A stretch of 64,000 bases of DNA from Nocardia altamirensis NBRC 108246 (lineage in GTDB: Bacteria > Actinomycetota > Actinomycetes > Mycobacteriales > Mycobacteriaceae): contig NZ_BDAY01000007.1 of NCBI RefSeq assembly GCF_001612685.1, positions 162,339 to 226,338 of the forward strand, written 5' to 3'. Shown piece after piece: positions 39,904-48,942 of this stretch. The notes under the pieces are model-generated. The model was not told the DNA's origin. It did not search any database and was given only the letters and a program-made list of their open reading frames with translations. The position numbers and the translations under genes are program-made. The first letter of the stretch is position 1; each line of letters starts with the position of its first letter.

Positions 39904-41063
39904 GCAAGCACATCACCGTGATCGGGGGCGGCCTGGCCGGGCTGACGGCAGCGATCGCGGCCGCGGAGGCCGGGGCAACCGTCCAGGTGTACGAGGCGCA
40001 CCAGACTCTCGGCGGGCGCGGGCGTGCCACGGCGGCGCCCTATGTCGTCCACGAGGGTGCGCACGTCTTCTATGCCGACGGACCGCACTATCAGTGGTTG
40101 AAGCAGCACGGTTTCGTCGCCGATCTCGGCTGGCCCGGGCTCGGCGGCTGGGCCGGGCTCGGCTTCCGTGCCGGTGGCCGCCTCCGCAAGCTGCCGCCGC
40201 TCGGGATGGTGCGCGCACAGCTGCGCGGCAGGCTGACCGCACCGGTGGATGCCGACTTCCGCAGCTGGGCGACCTCGAAATGGGGTGAGGCGACGGCCGA
40301 GCAGCTGGCCAACGCCATCAGCGTGGTGACCTATGACGCCGACACCGGCAGGCTGTCCGCGGCGTTTGTCTGGGACCTGGTTCGGCGCGTGTTCGGCGTC
40401 AACGTTCCCGCCGTGCGCTGGGTGCGCGGCGGCTGGCAGCGGGTCATCACCGATATGGCCACCCGCGCCACCGAACTCGGTGTTGTGATCGAAACCGGTT
40501 CCCGCGTGGACGAACTGCCTGCCAAGGGCCAGGTGATCATCGCCACCGACCTGAACGCGGCGCGGAACCTGCTCGGTGACAACAGCCTCAGCTGGACCAG
40601 CGGGCACGCGGCGCTGCTCGATCTCGCGGTGCGATCCTCGCGTCGCGACCGGACGCTGGTGTTCGATCTCGACGAGGGCGGCTTCCACGAGAGTTACACG
40701 ATGCAGGGCAACACCATCGCACCGCAGGGCGAATCGCTCTACCAACTCCAAATGCCCATTCGCACTGGCGAATCCACTGCCCACGCGCACATTCGCCTGG
40801 AGCGCTTCGCCGACATCGTCGTTCCCGGTCGCCGCGATCGCACGACCTTCCAGCGCACCGCGACCGCGAAGGGCCGCACTGGTGCGCTGGACCTACCCGG
40901 CCAGACCTGGCGCGATCGTCCGGCGATCGATCGCGGGCACGGCATCTACCTGGTGGGTGACATGGTCGCCGCGCCAGGCATGCGCGGCGAAATCTCCATC
41001 AACAGTGCCCTGCACGCGGTACGTGCGGCAACCGCAACCCATGGCGCGGAGACGCTTCGCTGA
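39900..41063 (+). CDS. FAD-dependent NAD(P)-binding oxidoreductase (amine oxidase/desaturase-like)
   Basis: 387 residues. An N-terminal dinucleotide fold, ITVIGGGLAGLTAAIAAAEAGATVQVYE, is followed by GGRGRA, the standard start of the flavin amine oxidase and phytoene desaturase superfamily. The C-terminal FAD segment GIYLVGDMVAAPGMRGEISINSA is also present. ATG 39900 overlaps the TetR stop. It probably oxidises or desaturates a hydrophobic compound sensed by that TetR; substrate not deducible. Confidence 0.85.
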   Translation: MSKHITVIGGGLAGLTAAIAAAEAGATVQVYEAHQTLGGRGRATAAPYVVHEGAHVFYADGPHYQWLKQHGFVADLGWPGLGGWAGLGFRAGGRLRKLPPLGMVRAQLRGRLTAPVDADFRSWATSKWGEATAEQLANAISVVTYDADTGRLSAAFVWDLVRRVFGVNVPAVRWVRGGWQRVITDMATRATELGVVIETGSRVDELPAKGQVIIATDLNAARNLLGDNSLSWTSGHAALLDLAVRSSRRDRTLVFDLDEGGFHESYTMQGNTIAPQGESLYQLQMPIRTGESTAHAHIRLERFADIVVPGRRDRTTFQRTATAKGRTGALDLPGQTWRDRPAIDRGHGIYLVGDMVAAPGMRGEISINSALHAVRAATATHGAETLR

Positions 41064-41081
41064 ACGAGGTCCGCGGTGCGA

Positions 41082-41633
41082 TCACCAGACGAGAGTGGTG
41101 TCCGCCGTGCGTACTCCGCCGAAAAACCGCTTCCCGGTGTCACTTCCATCATGGTTGTACGCGTCGATGATCTCCGCCAGCTCCTCGGCTAGGGCCTGCA
41201 ACGCCGGACTGGCTGCCGCGATACCGCCGTCGTACACCCACCCCCACTCCGCGGGCACGCCCTCGATCGTGATCACGATCCGACCATACGACGGCTGGTC
41301 GACGGAGTAGCTGATCGCCGCGGGCGCAGCGCGCACCGGGCTGCTCACCTCGAGCTCCGTCGGCAGGCCGGGCGCGGAAAACGTGCGCGCGAACGCCAGG
41401 TCCGCGCGAATCATCGCCACGATCTCCGGCAGATCGGCATGCCGTCCCACCTTGTCGTACTGTCTGCCAAAGGTCCGGTCGCCGACCGGGCGCAGCCCCG
41501 CAGCGTCACCGGCCTTGCGCAAGAGCCGCAACAACATTCGCTCCGCCGTCGCCCGCTCCTCGGCCCCGGTCGCCGGATGGTCGATCAGTGCGCGCAGGTG
41601 CGCGATCCGCGAACCCGATCCGCCAGCAGCCAT
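41082..41633 (-). CDS. Hypothetical protein with DUF2786-like N-terminus
   Basis: 183 residues. The N-terminal 35 residues (RIAHLRALIDHPATGAEERATAERMLLRLL) resemble the helical DUF2786 module. The rest is unrecognised, with a beta-like stretch YGRIVITIEGVPAEWGWVYDGG. No signal peptide or membrane segment. Convergent with the oxidoreductase gene. Confidence 0.6.
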   Translation of the reverse strand: MAAGGSGSRIAHLRALIDHPATGAEERATAERMLLRLLRKAGDAAGLRPVGDRTFGRQYDKVGRHADLPEIVAMIRADLAFARTFSAPGLPTELEVSSPVRAAPAAISYSVDQPSYGRIVITIEGVPAEWGWVYDGGIAAASPALQALAEELAEIIDAYNHDGSDTGKRFFGGVRTADTTLVW

Positions 41634-41930
41634 GCGGCCATGCTAAAGCAGCGGCGGGCCACGAGGGTCTGTGCCGCAACTGGCGACTAGCCAGCTACTA
41701 CGGACCGGTCGAAACTGCGGCGAGTGCAAGGCGGAGCTGGCAGATCGCTGTGAGTGAATCGCTGACCCGACCTCGCGCGCCCCATCGGTCGGTCCAGCGC
41801 CCTACGCTGGAACGATGCCGAGAATGCCGCATCGTGTGCCGCCGAAGCTCGTCGTTGCTGGGGCGTCGGCGTCTGGTGGGATCGGGGTCGACTCGGGCCG
41901 GTCGGCGGCTGAGAGCGAGCCGGCGATCCG
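41634..41930. other. Intergenic region before the two-component system
   Basis: 297 bp between the divergent hypothetical gene and the response regulator. It should contain both promoters; I see no convincing operator or RNA structure. Confidence 0.35.
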
Positions 41931-42644
41931 ATGACTCCGGACCGGGACAAGCCGCAGGCCGCGACCGTTCTGGTGGTCGACGACGAGACCAATATCCTCG
42001 ATCTGCTCAGTGCCGCACTGCGGATGACCGGGTTCCGGGTGCACGCCGTGACCACCGGGCGGGCCGCGTTGGCGGCAGCCGCCTCGCATCCGCCGGACAT
42101 CGTCGTGCTCGACGTGATGCTGCCGGATCTCGACGGCTACACGGTGGCTCGACGGCTTCGGGAGGCCGGAAATCACGTGCCTGTGCTGTTCCTGACCTCG
42201 CGGGACGCGGTCGAGGACCGGATCGCGGGGTTGGTGGCCGGTGGGGACGACTATGTGAGCAAGCCGTTCAGCCTCGAGGAAGTGGTGTTGCGGCTGCGCG
42301 CCATTCTGCGCCGCACCGCCCCGGACGAGCCCGACGATCGGGTGTTCACCTACGCGGATCTGCGGCTGGATGTCGACGCGCACACGGCAACCCGTGCGGG
42401 AGAAGAGATCTCGCTGTCGGCCACCGAGTTCAACCTGCTGCACTATCTGATGGCCAACGCGGAGAAGGTGGTCAGCAAGCAGCAGATCATCGATCGAGTG
42501 TGGACCGGTCACGCCGGAGACGGGCGGGTGGTCGAGACGTTCATCAGCCAGCTGCGGCGCAAGATCGATACGCGAAACCCGCCGCTGATCCACACGATTC
42601 GCGGTGTCGGTTACACCCTGCGGCAGTCCGGTCCGCAGCGGTGA
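41931..42644 (+). CDS. OmpR/PhoB-family response regulator
   Basis: 237 residues. The receiver domain has acidic Asp17-Asp18, phospho-acceptor Asp61 (VVLDVMLPD), Thr89 (FLTSRD) and Lys111 (YVSKPF), all intact. The C-terminal winged helix (LSATEFNLLHYLMAN...VVETFISQLRRKID...IRGVGYTLR) is of the OmpR type. It is followed by its kinase with a GTGA overlap and then by a GT39 glycosyltransferase gene, which may be a target. Confidence 0.93.
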   Translation: MTPDRDKPQAATVLVVDDETNILDLLSAALRMTGFRVHAVTTGRAALAAAASHPPDIVVLDVMLPDLDGYTVARRLREAGNHVPVLFLTSRDAVEDRIAGLVAGGDDYVSKPFSLEEVVLRLRAILRRTAPDEPDDRVFTYADLRLDVDAHTATRAGEEISLSATEFNLLHYLMANAEKVVSKQQIIDRVWTGHAGDGRVVETFISQLRRKIDTRNPPLIHTIRGVGYTLRQSGPQR

Positions 42645-44167
42645 GCGTGCGGCGCATGACGCTGCGCACCCGGCTGCTGCTCGCGCTGCTGACGGTCGCG
42701 GCCATCGGCATGGCGGCGTTCGGGCTGTTGAGCGTGACGATGTTGAGCCGCCTACAGCTGGAAAGGGTTGACTCGCAAGTCGATCGGGTCGCCATCGACG
42801 CCACGTCGCCCAATCGGCCCGCACCGCCACCGGTGGAGCCCGAGTACGATCAGCTGCCGTCCGAGTTCCGGATGATGTTCTTCGACATGGACGGCACACC
42901 CCTCGGGACGCTCGGCGGCCCGGTGACCGGCGGCACGATTCCGGCATTGCCGCCGATGGATGCCGCGTCGGTGCGCAGCCGCGGGGACAGTCCGGTGACC
43001 GTCAAGGACGAGAAGACCAAGGCGCGCTGGCGAATACGCACAGTGGTCCAGGCGCCCACCGAGTGGCAGCCGTCGGCCGGTACCGCCGCGGTCGCCATGT
43101 CCCTGTCGGCGACCGATGAGTTGTCGAGAAGGCTCAGGATCATCGAGGTCACCGCAGGTGCCGGGCTACTGATCGTCATCTCGATCATCGCGGCGATCCT
43201 GGTGCGGCTCGGGCTGCGGCCGCTGACCAGGATCGAGCGCACCGCCGAGGCGATCGCCGGGGGAGATCTCGATCGCCGTGTCGCACAGACCGATTCGCAC
43301 ACCGAAGTGGGCAGGCTCGGCACCGCGTTCAACGTGATGGTCGAGCGGCTGTCCTCGGCGATCGGTCAGCTGGAGGATTCGGAGCGACGGATGCGGGCCT
43401 TCATCGCCGACGCCTCGCACGAGTTGCGGACTCCGCTGACCTCGGTGCGCGGCTTCGCCGAACTGTATCGGCGCGGCGGTGCGCAGACCGACGCCGACGT
43501 CGAGGTGATGATGGGTCGCATCGAGGGCGCCGCCATCCGGATGGGCATGTTGGTCGACGACCTGCTGTTGCTGGCCAAGTTCGATCAGGAACGTTCGCTT
43601 GACCTCGGCGAGGTCGATCTGGTCGCGCTGGCCGAGGAGGTGGTGCGCGACGCCGCGACCCGCGCGCCGACCCGCGACATCGGCCTCGAGCGTCCGCCGA
43701 CGCCCGTCCGGATCATCGGCGATGTGCACCGATTGCGGCAGGTCCTCACCAATCTTGTCGACAATGCGGTGATCCACACCTCGGCACCGGCGCGGATCAC
43801 GGTCGCGGTCTCGATCATGCCCGCGTCGGCATTGCCGCAGGCGGTAGCCGAAGCGGGCGCCGAGTTGCCGGATATATCCGAGTTCGTCGTCCTCGACGTC
43901 AGGGACGAGGGTCCCGGCATCGCCGCCGAGGACGCCGAGCGCATCTTCGACCGGTTCTACCGTGCCGCCGAATCACGGTCGAGTACTGCGGGTTCCGGGC
44001 TCGGACTGGCGATTGTCGCGGCCATCGTCGGTGCGCACGGTGCCAGGATCCAGCTGCTGAGCGTGCCCGGCGCGGGCTCCACCTTCCGAATCCTGTTCGG
44101 TGGCACCTCACAGCTACCTCACAGCGTCGACTCAGGGGAGCCCGACACTGCTCGACCAAGATCGTGA
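42641..44167 (+). CDS. Sensor histidine kinase
   Basis: 508 residues from GTG 42641 overlapping the regulator stop; ATG 42656 is possible. Membrane helix 1 is at 10-30, an extracytoplasmic sensor of about 130 residues follows, helix 2 is near 170-190, then HAMP. The H-box ASHELRTPLTS has His260; N-box NLVDNAVIH and G boxes DEGPGI and GSGLGLAIV are all intact. It should phosphorylate the adjacent OmpR-type regulator. The sensor has a Pro-rich stretch and no recognisable ligand domain. Confidence 0.93.
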   Translation: MSVRRMTLRTRLLLALLTVAAIGMAAFGLLSVTMLSRLQLERVDSQVDRVAIDATSPNRPAPPPVEPEYDQLPSEFRMMFFDMDGTPLGTLGGPVTGGTIPALPPMDAASVRSRGDSPVTVKDEKTKARWRIRTVVQAPTEWQPSAGTAAVAMSLSATDELSRRLRIIEVTAGAGLLIVISIIAAILVRLGLRPLTRIERTAEAIAGGDLDRRVAQTDSHTEVGRLGTAFNVMVERLSSAIGQLEDSERRMRAFIADASHELRTPLTSVRGFAELYRRGGAQTDADVEVMMGRIEGAAIRMGMLVDDLLLLAKFDQERSLDLGEVDLVALAEEVVRDAATRAPTRDIGLERPPTPVRIIGDVHRLRQVLTNLVDNAVIHTSAPARITVAVSIMPASALPQAVAEAGAELPDISEFVVLDVRDEGPGIAAEDAERIFDRFYRAAESRSSTAGSGLGLAIVAAIVGAHGARIQLLSVPGAGSTFRILFGGTSQLPHSVDSGEPDTARPRS

Positions 44168-46059
44168 TCATGACGCTGACCACCGACCGGCCCGAGTCGG
44201 CGGCCAGCCCGACGACGCGCCGTTCCGCGCGGGCGCTGTTCCTCGGGCCGCCGACCCAGCCACGCTGGACGCGTCCGAGCTTCGCCGCGCTGCTGATCGC
44301 GACCGCCATGCTCTATCTATGGGGCCTCGGCTCGTCCGGGTGGGGCAACGAGTTCTACGCCGCCGCCGCGTGGGCGGGGACCGAGGACTGGGCGGCGCTG
44401 CTGTTCGGTTCGGTCGACCCGGGCAACATCATCACCGTCGACAAACCGCCCGCCGCGATCTGGGTGATGGCGCTGTCCGGGCGGCTACTCGGGTTCAGCA
44501 TGTTTTCCGTGCTGCTGCCGCAGGCACTGATGGGTGTGGGCGCGGTCGCCTTGCTCGCCGCGACAGTGCGCCGCTGGCACGGGCCCGCCGCCGGGCTCCT
44601 GGCCGGAGCGGTGCTGGCGTTGACACCCGTTGCGGCGCTGATGTTCCGCTACGACAACCCCGACGCGTTGCTGGTGCTGCTGCTCGTTGCCGCCGCCTAC
44701 TGCGTCGTGCGGGCGACCGAAACCGCGAGCACCCGCTGGATAGCACTGGCCGGTGTCGTCCTCGGCTTCGCGTTCCTCACCAAACTGCTCCAGGCGTTCC
44801 TGGTGCTGCCCGCCTTCGGGCTGGTCTTCCTGATCGCCGCGCCGGTCGGAATATGGTCGCGGATAAGGAAATTGGCGATCGCCTGCGCGGCGATGATCAT
44901 CTCGGGCGGCTGGTTCGTGCTGCTCGTCGAGTTGTGGCCCGCGTCGAGTCGCCCGTATATCGGCGGATCCACCAACAACAGCCTGTGGGAACTGACCCTC
45001 GGCTACAACGGTGTCGGCCGTCTGCTCGGCGGCAGCGGAAACTCCAGAGGTGCGGGCTCAGGCGATTTCCCGCACTTCGGCGGCACTCCAGGCATCACCC
45101 GCCTCCTCACCCAGAGCGCGGGCGCCGAGATCTCCTGGCTGCTGCCGGTGGCATTGCTCGGATTGCTTGCGGGCCTGTGGACTTTTCGTCGCGCACCGCG
45201 CACGGATCGCACCCGTGCCGGACTCGTCCTCTGGGGCGGCTGGCTGCTGCTCACCGCGCTGGTCTTCAGCTTCATGAGCGGCACGTTCCACGAGTACTAC
45301 ACCGTTGCGCTTGCGCCGGCGATGGCCGCGTTGGCCGCCATCGGCGTCCGGGAAATCTGGTGTCGTAGGGAGAATTTCGCCGCCCGTTCGATGCTCGCAC
45401 TGATGGCCGCAAGCGTCGGGCTGTGGAACTTCGTGCTGCTCGACCGGACCCAGGACTGGCTGCCATGGTTGCGCTGGGTACTGCTGATCGGATCCTTCAC
45501 TGTCGCAGCAGCATTCCTCGTTGCCGGGCACTTCCGCACGTTCACCGTCGTCCTCGCGGCCACCGGCCTGCTGTTCGGCCTCGGCGGCACCACCGCGTAC
45601 ACGCTGGAGACAATCTCCGTCCGCCACAGCGGCGGAATCATCAACTCCGGCCCACCCCAGGACTCAGCGTTCGGGCACGGTGACGATATCGCGGCCAACG
45701 CGGCACTGAACGTGCTCCTGCAGAACACCGACACTCGGTGGGCCGCGGCCACCATCTCCTCCAGAGTCGGCACCCAATTGGAGCTCAGCAGCGGCAAATC
45801 GGTGATCTGCCTCGGCGGCTTTCTCGGCGGTGATCCCGCGCCGACCCTCGCGCAGTTCCAGTCCTACGTCACCAGCGGCGCGGTCCGATACTTCGTGGCG
45901 ACCGGCCGCGGCAACGCCGAGGAACCCGAGTCATCTACCGACGCCCTGCCATGGGGTGTCCCCGCCGACTCCGTCACCGCCGCGATAACCGCTTGGGTGA
46001 AGGCCAATTTCACCGCAACCACCGTTGGCTCCACCACCGTCTACGACCTGACCCACTGA
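44164..46059 (+). CDS. GT39-family membrane glycosyltransferase (ArnT/PMT-like)
   Basis: 631 residues from GTG 44164, which overlaps the kinase stop; ATG 44170 is an alternative. About 10-12 membrane helices. The first extracytoplasmic loop (SSGWGNEFYAAAAWAGTEDW, then DKPPAAIW) carries the acidic catalytic region typical of the actinobacterial ArnT/PMT-like GT39 proteins that use polyprenyl-phosphate sugars. The C-terminal 130 residues are a soluble extracytoplasmic domain. Coupling to a two-component system suggests stress-controlled decoration of the envelope. Confidence 0.88.
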   Translation: MIMTLTTDRPESAASPTTRRSARALFLGPPTQPRWTRPSFAALLIATAMLYLWGLGSSGWGNEFYAAAAWAGTEDWAALLFGSVDPGNIITVDKPPAAIWVMALSGRLLGFSMFSVLLPQALMGVGAVALLAATVRRWHGPAAGLLAGAVLALTPVAALMFRYDNPDALLVLLLVAAAYCVVRATETASTRWIALAGVVLGFAFLTKLLQAFLVLPAFGLVFLIAAPVGIWSRIRKLAIACAAMIISGGWFVLLVELWPASSRPYIGGSTNNSLWELTLGYNGVGRLLGGSGNSRGAGSGDFPHFGGTPGITRLLTQSAGAEISWLLPVALLGLLAGLWTFRRAPRTDRTRAGLVLWGGWLLLTALVFSFMSGTFHEYYTVALAPAMAALAAIGVREIWCRRENFAARSMLALMAASVGLWNFVLLDRTQDWLPWLRWVLLIGSFTVAAAFLVAGHFRTFTVVLAATGLLFGLGGTTAYTLETISVRHSGGIINSGPPQDSAFGHGDDIAANAALNVLLQNTDTRWAAATISSRVGTQLELSSGKSVICLGGFLGGDPAPTLAQFQSYVTSGAVRYFVATGRGNAEEPESSTDALPWGVPADSVTAAITAWVKANFTATTVGSTTVYDLTH

Positions 46060-46062
46060 CCG

Positions 46063-46710
46063 TCAGCTTGTCGCACGGAGTGACGGACCGGCGAGCTGTT
46101 CGACTGCGATGGCAACGAATTCGGTGAGCGTGTCGAGGGGGTACCGATCGGATTCGGTGGCGACCATCCGCATGAGCTGCTCGCCGACGGCGAGCAGGGA
46201 CGCGGCCAGGAGATCCGGGTTCAGCTCGGCGAGCCCCGGCCGCCGCTCGCGTCCCCATTCGATGAGCGCCCGCAGGTTGGCGCGGGCGAATTCGCGCGCG
46301 TTGGCGGCATATTCGCGCACCTCGGGCGGCGCGTCGTCAGCGGCGGCGATCAGCAGCAACGCCGAGCCGGGGCGCTCGGCGACGGTGCGGAGCATGTTGG
46401 TGGCCGCCGCGACGAGGACCGTGTCGAAGTCTGCGTCGTCGGTGAAGGCGGGCATCGCCTCGGCCAGTGCGTCGATGGTGCGCTGCTGTTCACGCTCGAG
46501 CAAAGCCAGCAGCAGCGGCCCACGACCCGGATATGCCGCGTACACCCTGGGTTTGGCGAGCTGGGCTTCGCGCGCGATCGCCTCCATCGTTGCGGCCGAA
46601 TAGCCGTCACGCGTCACCAGCCGCAGGGCTGCGTCGAGCACCTGGACGCGGCGGACCTCGATCTCCATCCGAGGTTGGCGTTTCCGCGGCGGTTCGGCGA
46701 TAGCAGACAC
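46063..46710 (-). CDS. TetR-family transcriptional regulator
   Basis: 215 residues from GTG 46710 (GGTGGA upstream). The frame is open further up but overlaps the oxidoreductase. The helix-turn-helix reads QVLDAALRLVTRDGYSAATME...IAREAQLAKPRVYAAYPGRGPLL. It follows the FAD monooxygenase gene by 20 bases and is co-transcribed. It probably binds the inverted repeat upstream of that gene. Confidence 0.88.
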   Translation of the reverse strand: MSAIAEPPRKRQPRMEIEVRRVQVLDAALRLVTRDGYSAATMEAIAREAQLAKPRVYAAYPGRGPLLLALLEREQQRTIDALAEAMPAFTDDADFDTVLVAAATNMLRTVAERPGSALLLIAAADDAPPEVREYAANAREFARANLRALIEWGRERRPGLAELNPDLLAASLLAVGEQLMRMVATESDRYPLDTLTEFVAIAVEQLAGPSLRATS

Positions 46711-46730
46711 GAGGTCCACCGTATGCCGTG

Positions 46731-47978
46731 TCAGTACAGGTCTCGCATACCGAGGGGCGGTAGCGCGATCTGCAGCGGAGCGTTGGCCAGCCACGCGCCT
46801 GCCGGCCAGCACAGCGGTGCGATCTGGGCGGCCCGATCACGACGGAACTCGGTCGAACGGTCGGCGGCGCGCATGATCCGCAAAGCCCGGGAGGACAGGT
46901 CGCGATTGCGAATGCCCCACTTGCGGCGGTGGTCTGCCCATCGTTCGACCGCGCGACGGCCGCGAGCCGGGTCCGCAACAGCGCGTGCGACGGCGGTCGC
47001 GGCGTCGGTGGCATCGAAAACACCCGAGTTCAGGCCACGCCCACCCCACGGTGCGAACAGGTGGGCAGCTTCGCCGGCCAGCAGCACCCTGCGGTGTTCG
47101 TCGGTGTAGGAACTGGCCACGGATTGATGGAAGCGGTAGTGCGACACCCAGCTGACATGGTCGCCGTACCAGGGATCCACCACTTTGGCGGTCCACTCGC
47201 GCACGCCATCGGGGCTGGACATGTATTCGACATCGTCGGTGGGCAGGCATTGGATGTCGATGCGCATGCCACCTTTGAACGGCATATGCATGACATTGCG
47301 GCCGCCGAGTTCCGGGCGCTTGTAGTGGAAGAGGCAGGACGCTTGCGGCGTCGACCCGTCGGGGTGTTCCTCGACGTCGACGATGATGAACGTGGTGTCG
47401 TCCGGCCGGCCTTCCAAGGTTGCACCGATATCGCTTCGCACCTGCGAGCGGGCACCGTCCGCGCCGATGACATAGGCCGCCGACAGTGTTTCGCCGGTGC
47501 CGAGTTCGAGCTCGACCGCGTGTGCGGTGCTCTGGAGCCGGACCAGCGGAGACTCCCAGCGGAACTGCACCCCGTTGGCCACGCACGCGCGGTAGAGGTG
47601 CACCTCGGTGACCCGCTGCGGCAGACTCGTGCCCAACAGCTCACTGCGCAGCAGTCGTCCGGCCACGCCCTGTCCGGTGCGGTGGTGGAAGACCCGTCGG
47701 TCTCCGTAGTAGGTGTCGTATCCGAGGATGCTGAGGCCGGATGCCGCGACGTTGCGTCCGAGTCCTGGCACGATCGCGTCGAAGCGAAGCACGGTGGGGA
47801 GGAACAGCCCGATGGCTCGGCTGCCTGGCCGTACCCGATCCTGCGGCTCGGCCTCGAGCACGATGACCGGCAGGCTGTTCCTGGCCAGTGCTAATGCCGC
47901 GGTCAGCCCGACTGGTCCGGCTCCGACGACCACGCATTGGTTGCGCACCGGCTGTGCTGCTGGTGAGTGCTGCGGCAT
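46731..47978 (-). CDS. FAD-dependent aromatic-type monooxygenase
   Basis: 415 residues. VVVGAGPVGLTAALALARNSLPVIVLE is the FAD-binding start, VIGADGARSQVR is the DG motif, and GEAAHLFAPWGGRGLNSGVFDA is the second flavin motif with the usual GD replaced by GE. This is the PHBH-like group that hydroxylates aromatic rings with NAD(P)H and oxygen. The AGGAG ribosome site is well placed before ATG 47978. First gene of an operon with its TetR. Confidence 0.88.
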   Translation of the reverse strand: MPQHSPAAQPVRNQCVVVGAGPVGLTAALALARNSLPVIVLEAEPQDRVRPGSRAIGLFLPTVLRFDAIVPGLGRNVAASGLSILGYDTYYGDRRVFHHRTGQGVAGRLLRSELLGTSLPQRVTEVHLYRACVANGVQFRWESPLVRLQSTAHAVELELGTGETLSAAYVIGADGARSQVRSDIGATLEGRPDDTTFIIVDVEEHPDGSTPQASCLFHYKRPELGGRNVMHMPFKGGMRIDIQCLPTDDVEYMSSPDGVREWTAKVVDPWYGDHVSWVSHYRFHQSVASSYTDEHRRVLLAGEAAHLFAPWGGRGLNSGVFDATDAATAVARAVADPARGRRAVERWADHRRKWGIRNRDLSSRALRIMRAADRSTEFRRDRAAQIAPLCWPAGAWLANAPLQIALPPLGMRDLY

Positions 47979-48390
47979 GTTTACGCTCCTGACTAGGGAA
48001 TATTCATACGTACTCTACCGTAAGTACGGCCTCGTAACTATGTTTCAGGCAAACGTGGCCTGACGCGTCGACGGGCTGCTGGAGTGGAGTCTGGGTACCT
48101 CCCTGCTGCTGAACCGCGCCGGGTCGATATCGAGTGACGGATACGCCGTGGTGTGAAACGGCATTCGGTCACCTATTGGTCGGTCGTTATGGCGCTCTTT
48201 GCGAGGTTTGCGCTACTGTTGCTGTGCGCCCGGCCATTACCGGTCGCTGCTGCTCAGACCGCCGCTGCGGCGGGTCCGTGCGGCGGTTTCGACAAGTGCG
48301 GACGGCTCTCTTCGCCTTTCCGATTCGCGGCGGCTTGCCCACCGTGAATCGCCACTCCATCAAAGGAACACAACGAAGAAGGAGTACTTG
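47979..48390. other. Intergenic control region with palindrome
   Basis: 412 bp between divergent genes. The part next to the monooxygenase is AT-rich and carries the inverted repeat described separately. The rest shows only Arg-rich short ORFs and no recognised element; AGAAGGAG at 48377-48384 is the ribosome site of the next gene. Confidence 0.4.
48009..48028. promoter_or_regulatory. Inverted repeat, probable TetR operator
   Basis: CGTACT-N8-AGTACG, 31 bases before the monooxygenase start and inside its expected promoter, is the likely site for the TetR protein of the same operon. Confidence 0.55.
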
Positions 48391-48939
48391 ATGACCACCG
48401 AGTCGAACTCCACCGCCACCGAGGCAGGCGCGCAGGGCGCGGGTATGCACATGGAATACCTCTACGGTCCGCAGTGGCGCGACGTGGTGCGGATCATCGA
48501 GCGTGCCGCGCAGCTCACCGATGACGAGCGCGCAAAGCTCAAGGCGCAGGCCGAGCAGCAGTTGCAGTCACAGATGGCGTCCGTGTCGGGTGCGGGCGGT
48601 GGGTTGGGCGCCGGGCTCGGTGGCGGGTTGGCGAACTTGCTCTCCGGCCTCGGTCAGCTCTCCAACGACTCGCAGCCCGCCAAGATCGCTACCGAGACGG
48701 CAAAGGAATTCGGCCGCACACGCAACGTGCAGGTGGCAGGAATCGTTGCCGGGCAGGCGGTGTCGTCCGCCGAAGGCGTCGAAGGACAGCTTGCGGGACT
48801 GCTGGGTTCGCTGGGTTCGCTGACCACGGTGAGCCAGGCGGCCACCGCCGCGGTGCTCGGCGACCTGGTCGGCCAAGGAAAGTTCACCAAGGACGTCTAC
48901 GACGCGTTGATGACGCCGTGGAGCAGCTCTGTCTCCTGA
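48391..48939 (+). CDS. Hypothetical protein with Gly-rich centre, partner of the STAND gene
   Basis: 182 residues; AGAAGGAG fixes ATG 48391. The N-terminal 65 residues are charged and helical (WRDVVRIIERAAQLTDDERAKLKAQ). A Gly/Leu stretch (GAGGGLGAGLGGGLANLLSGL) follows, then a helical C-terminus. No family recognised. Only three bases separate it from the STAND-type NTPase gene, so the two are very likely translated together. A role as effector, adaptor or membrane-interacting partner is speculation. Confidence 0.7.
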   Translation: MTTESNSTATEAGAQGAGMHMEYLYGPQWRDVVRIIERAAQLTDDERAKLKAQAEQQLQSQMASVSGAGGGLGAGLGGGLANLLSGLGQLSNDSQPAKIATETAKEFGRTRNVQVAGIVAGQAVSSAEGVEGQLAGLLGSLGSLTTVSQAATAAVLGDLVGQGKFTKDVYDALMTPWSSSVS

Positions 48940-48942
48940 GCG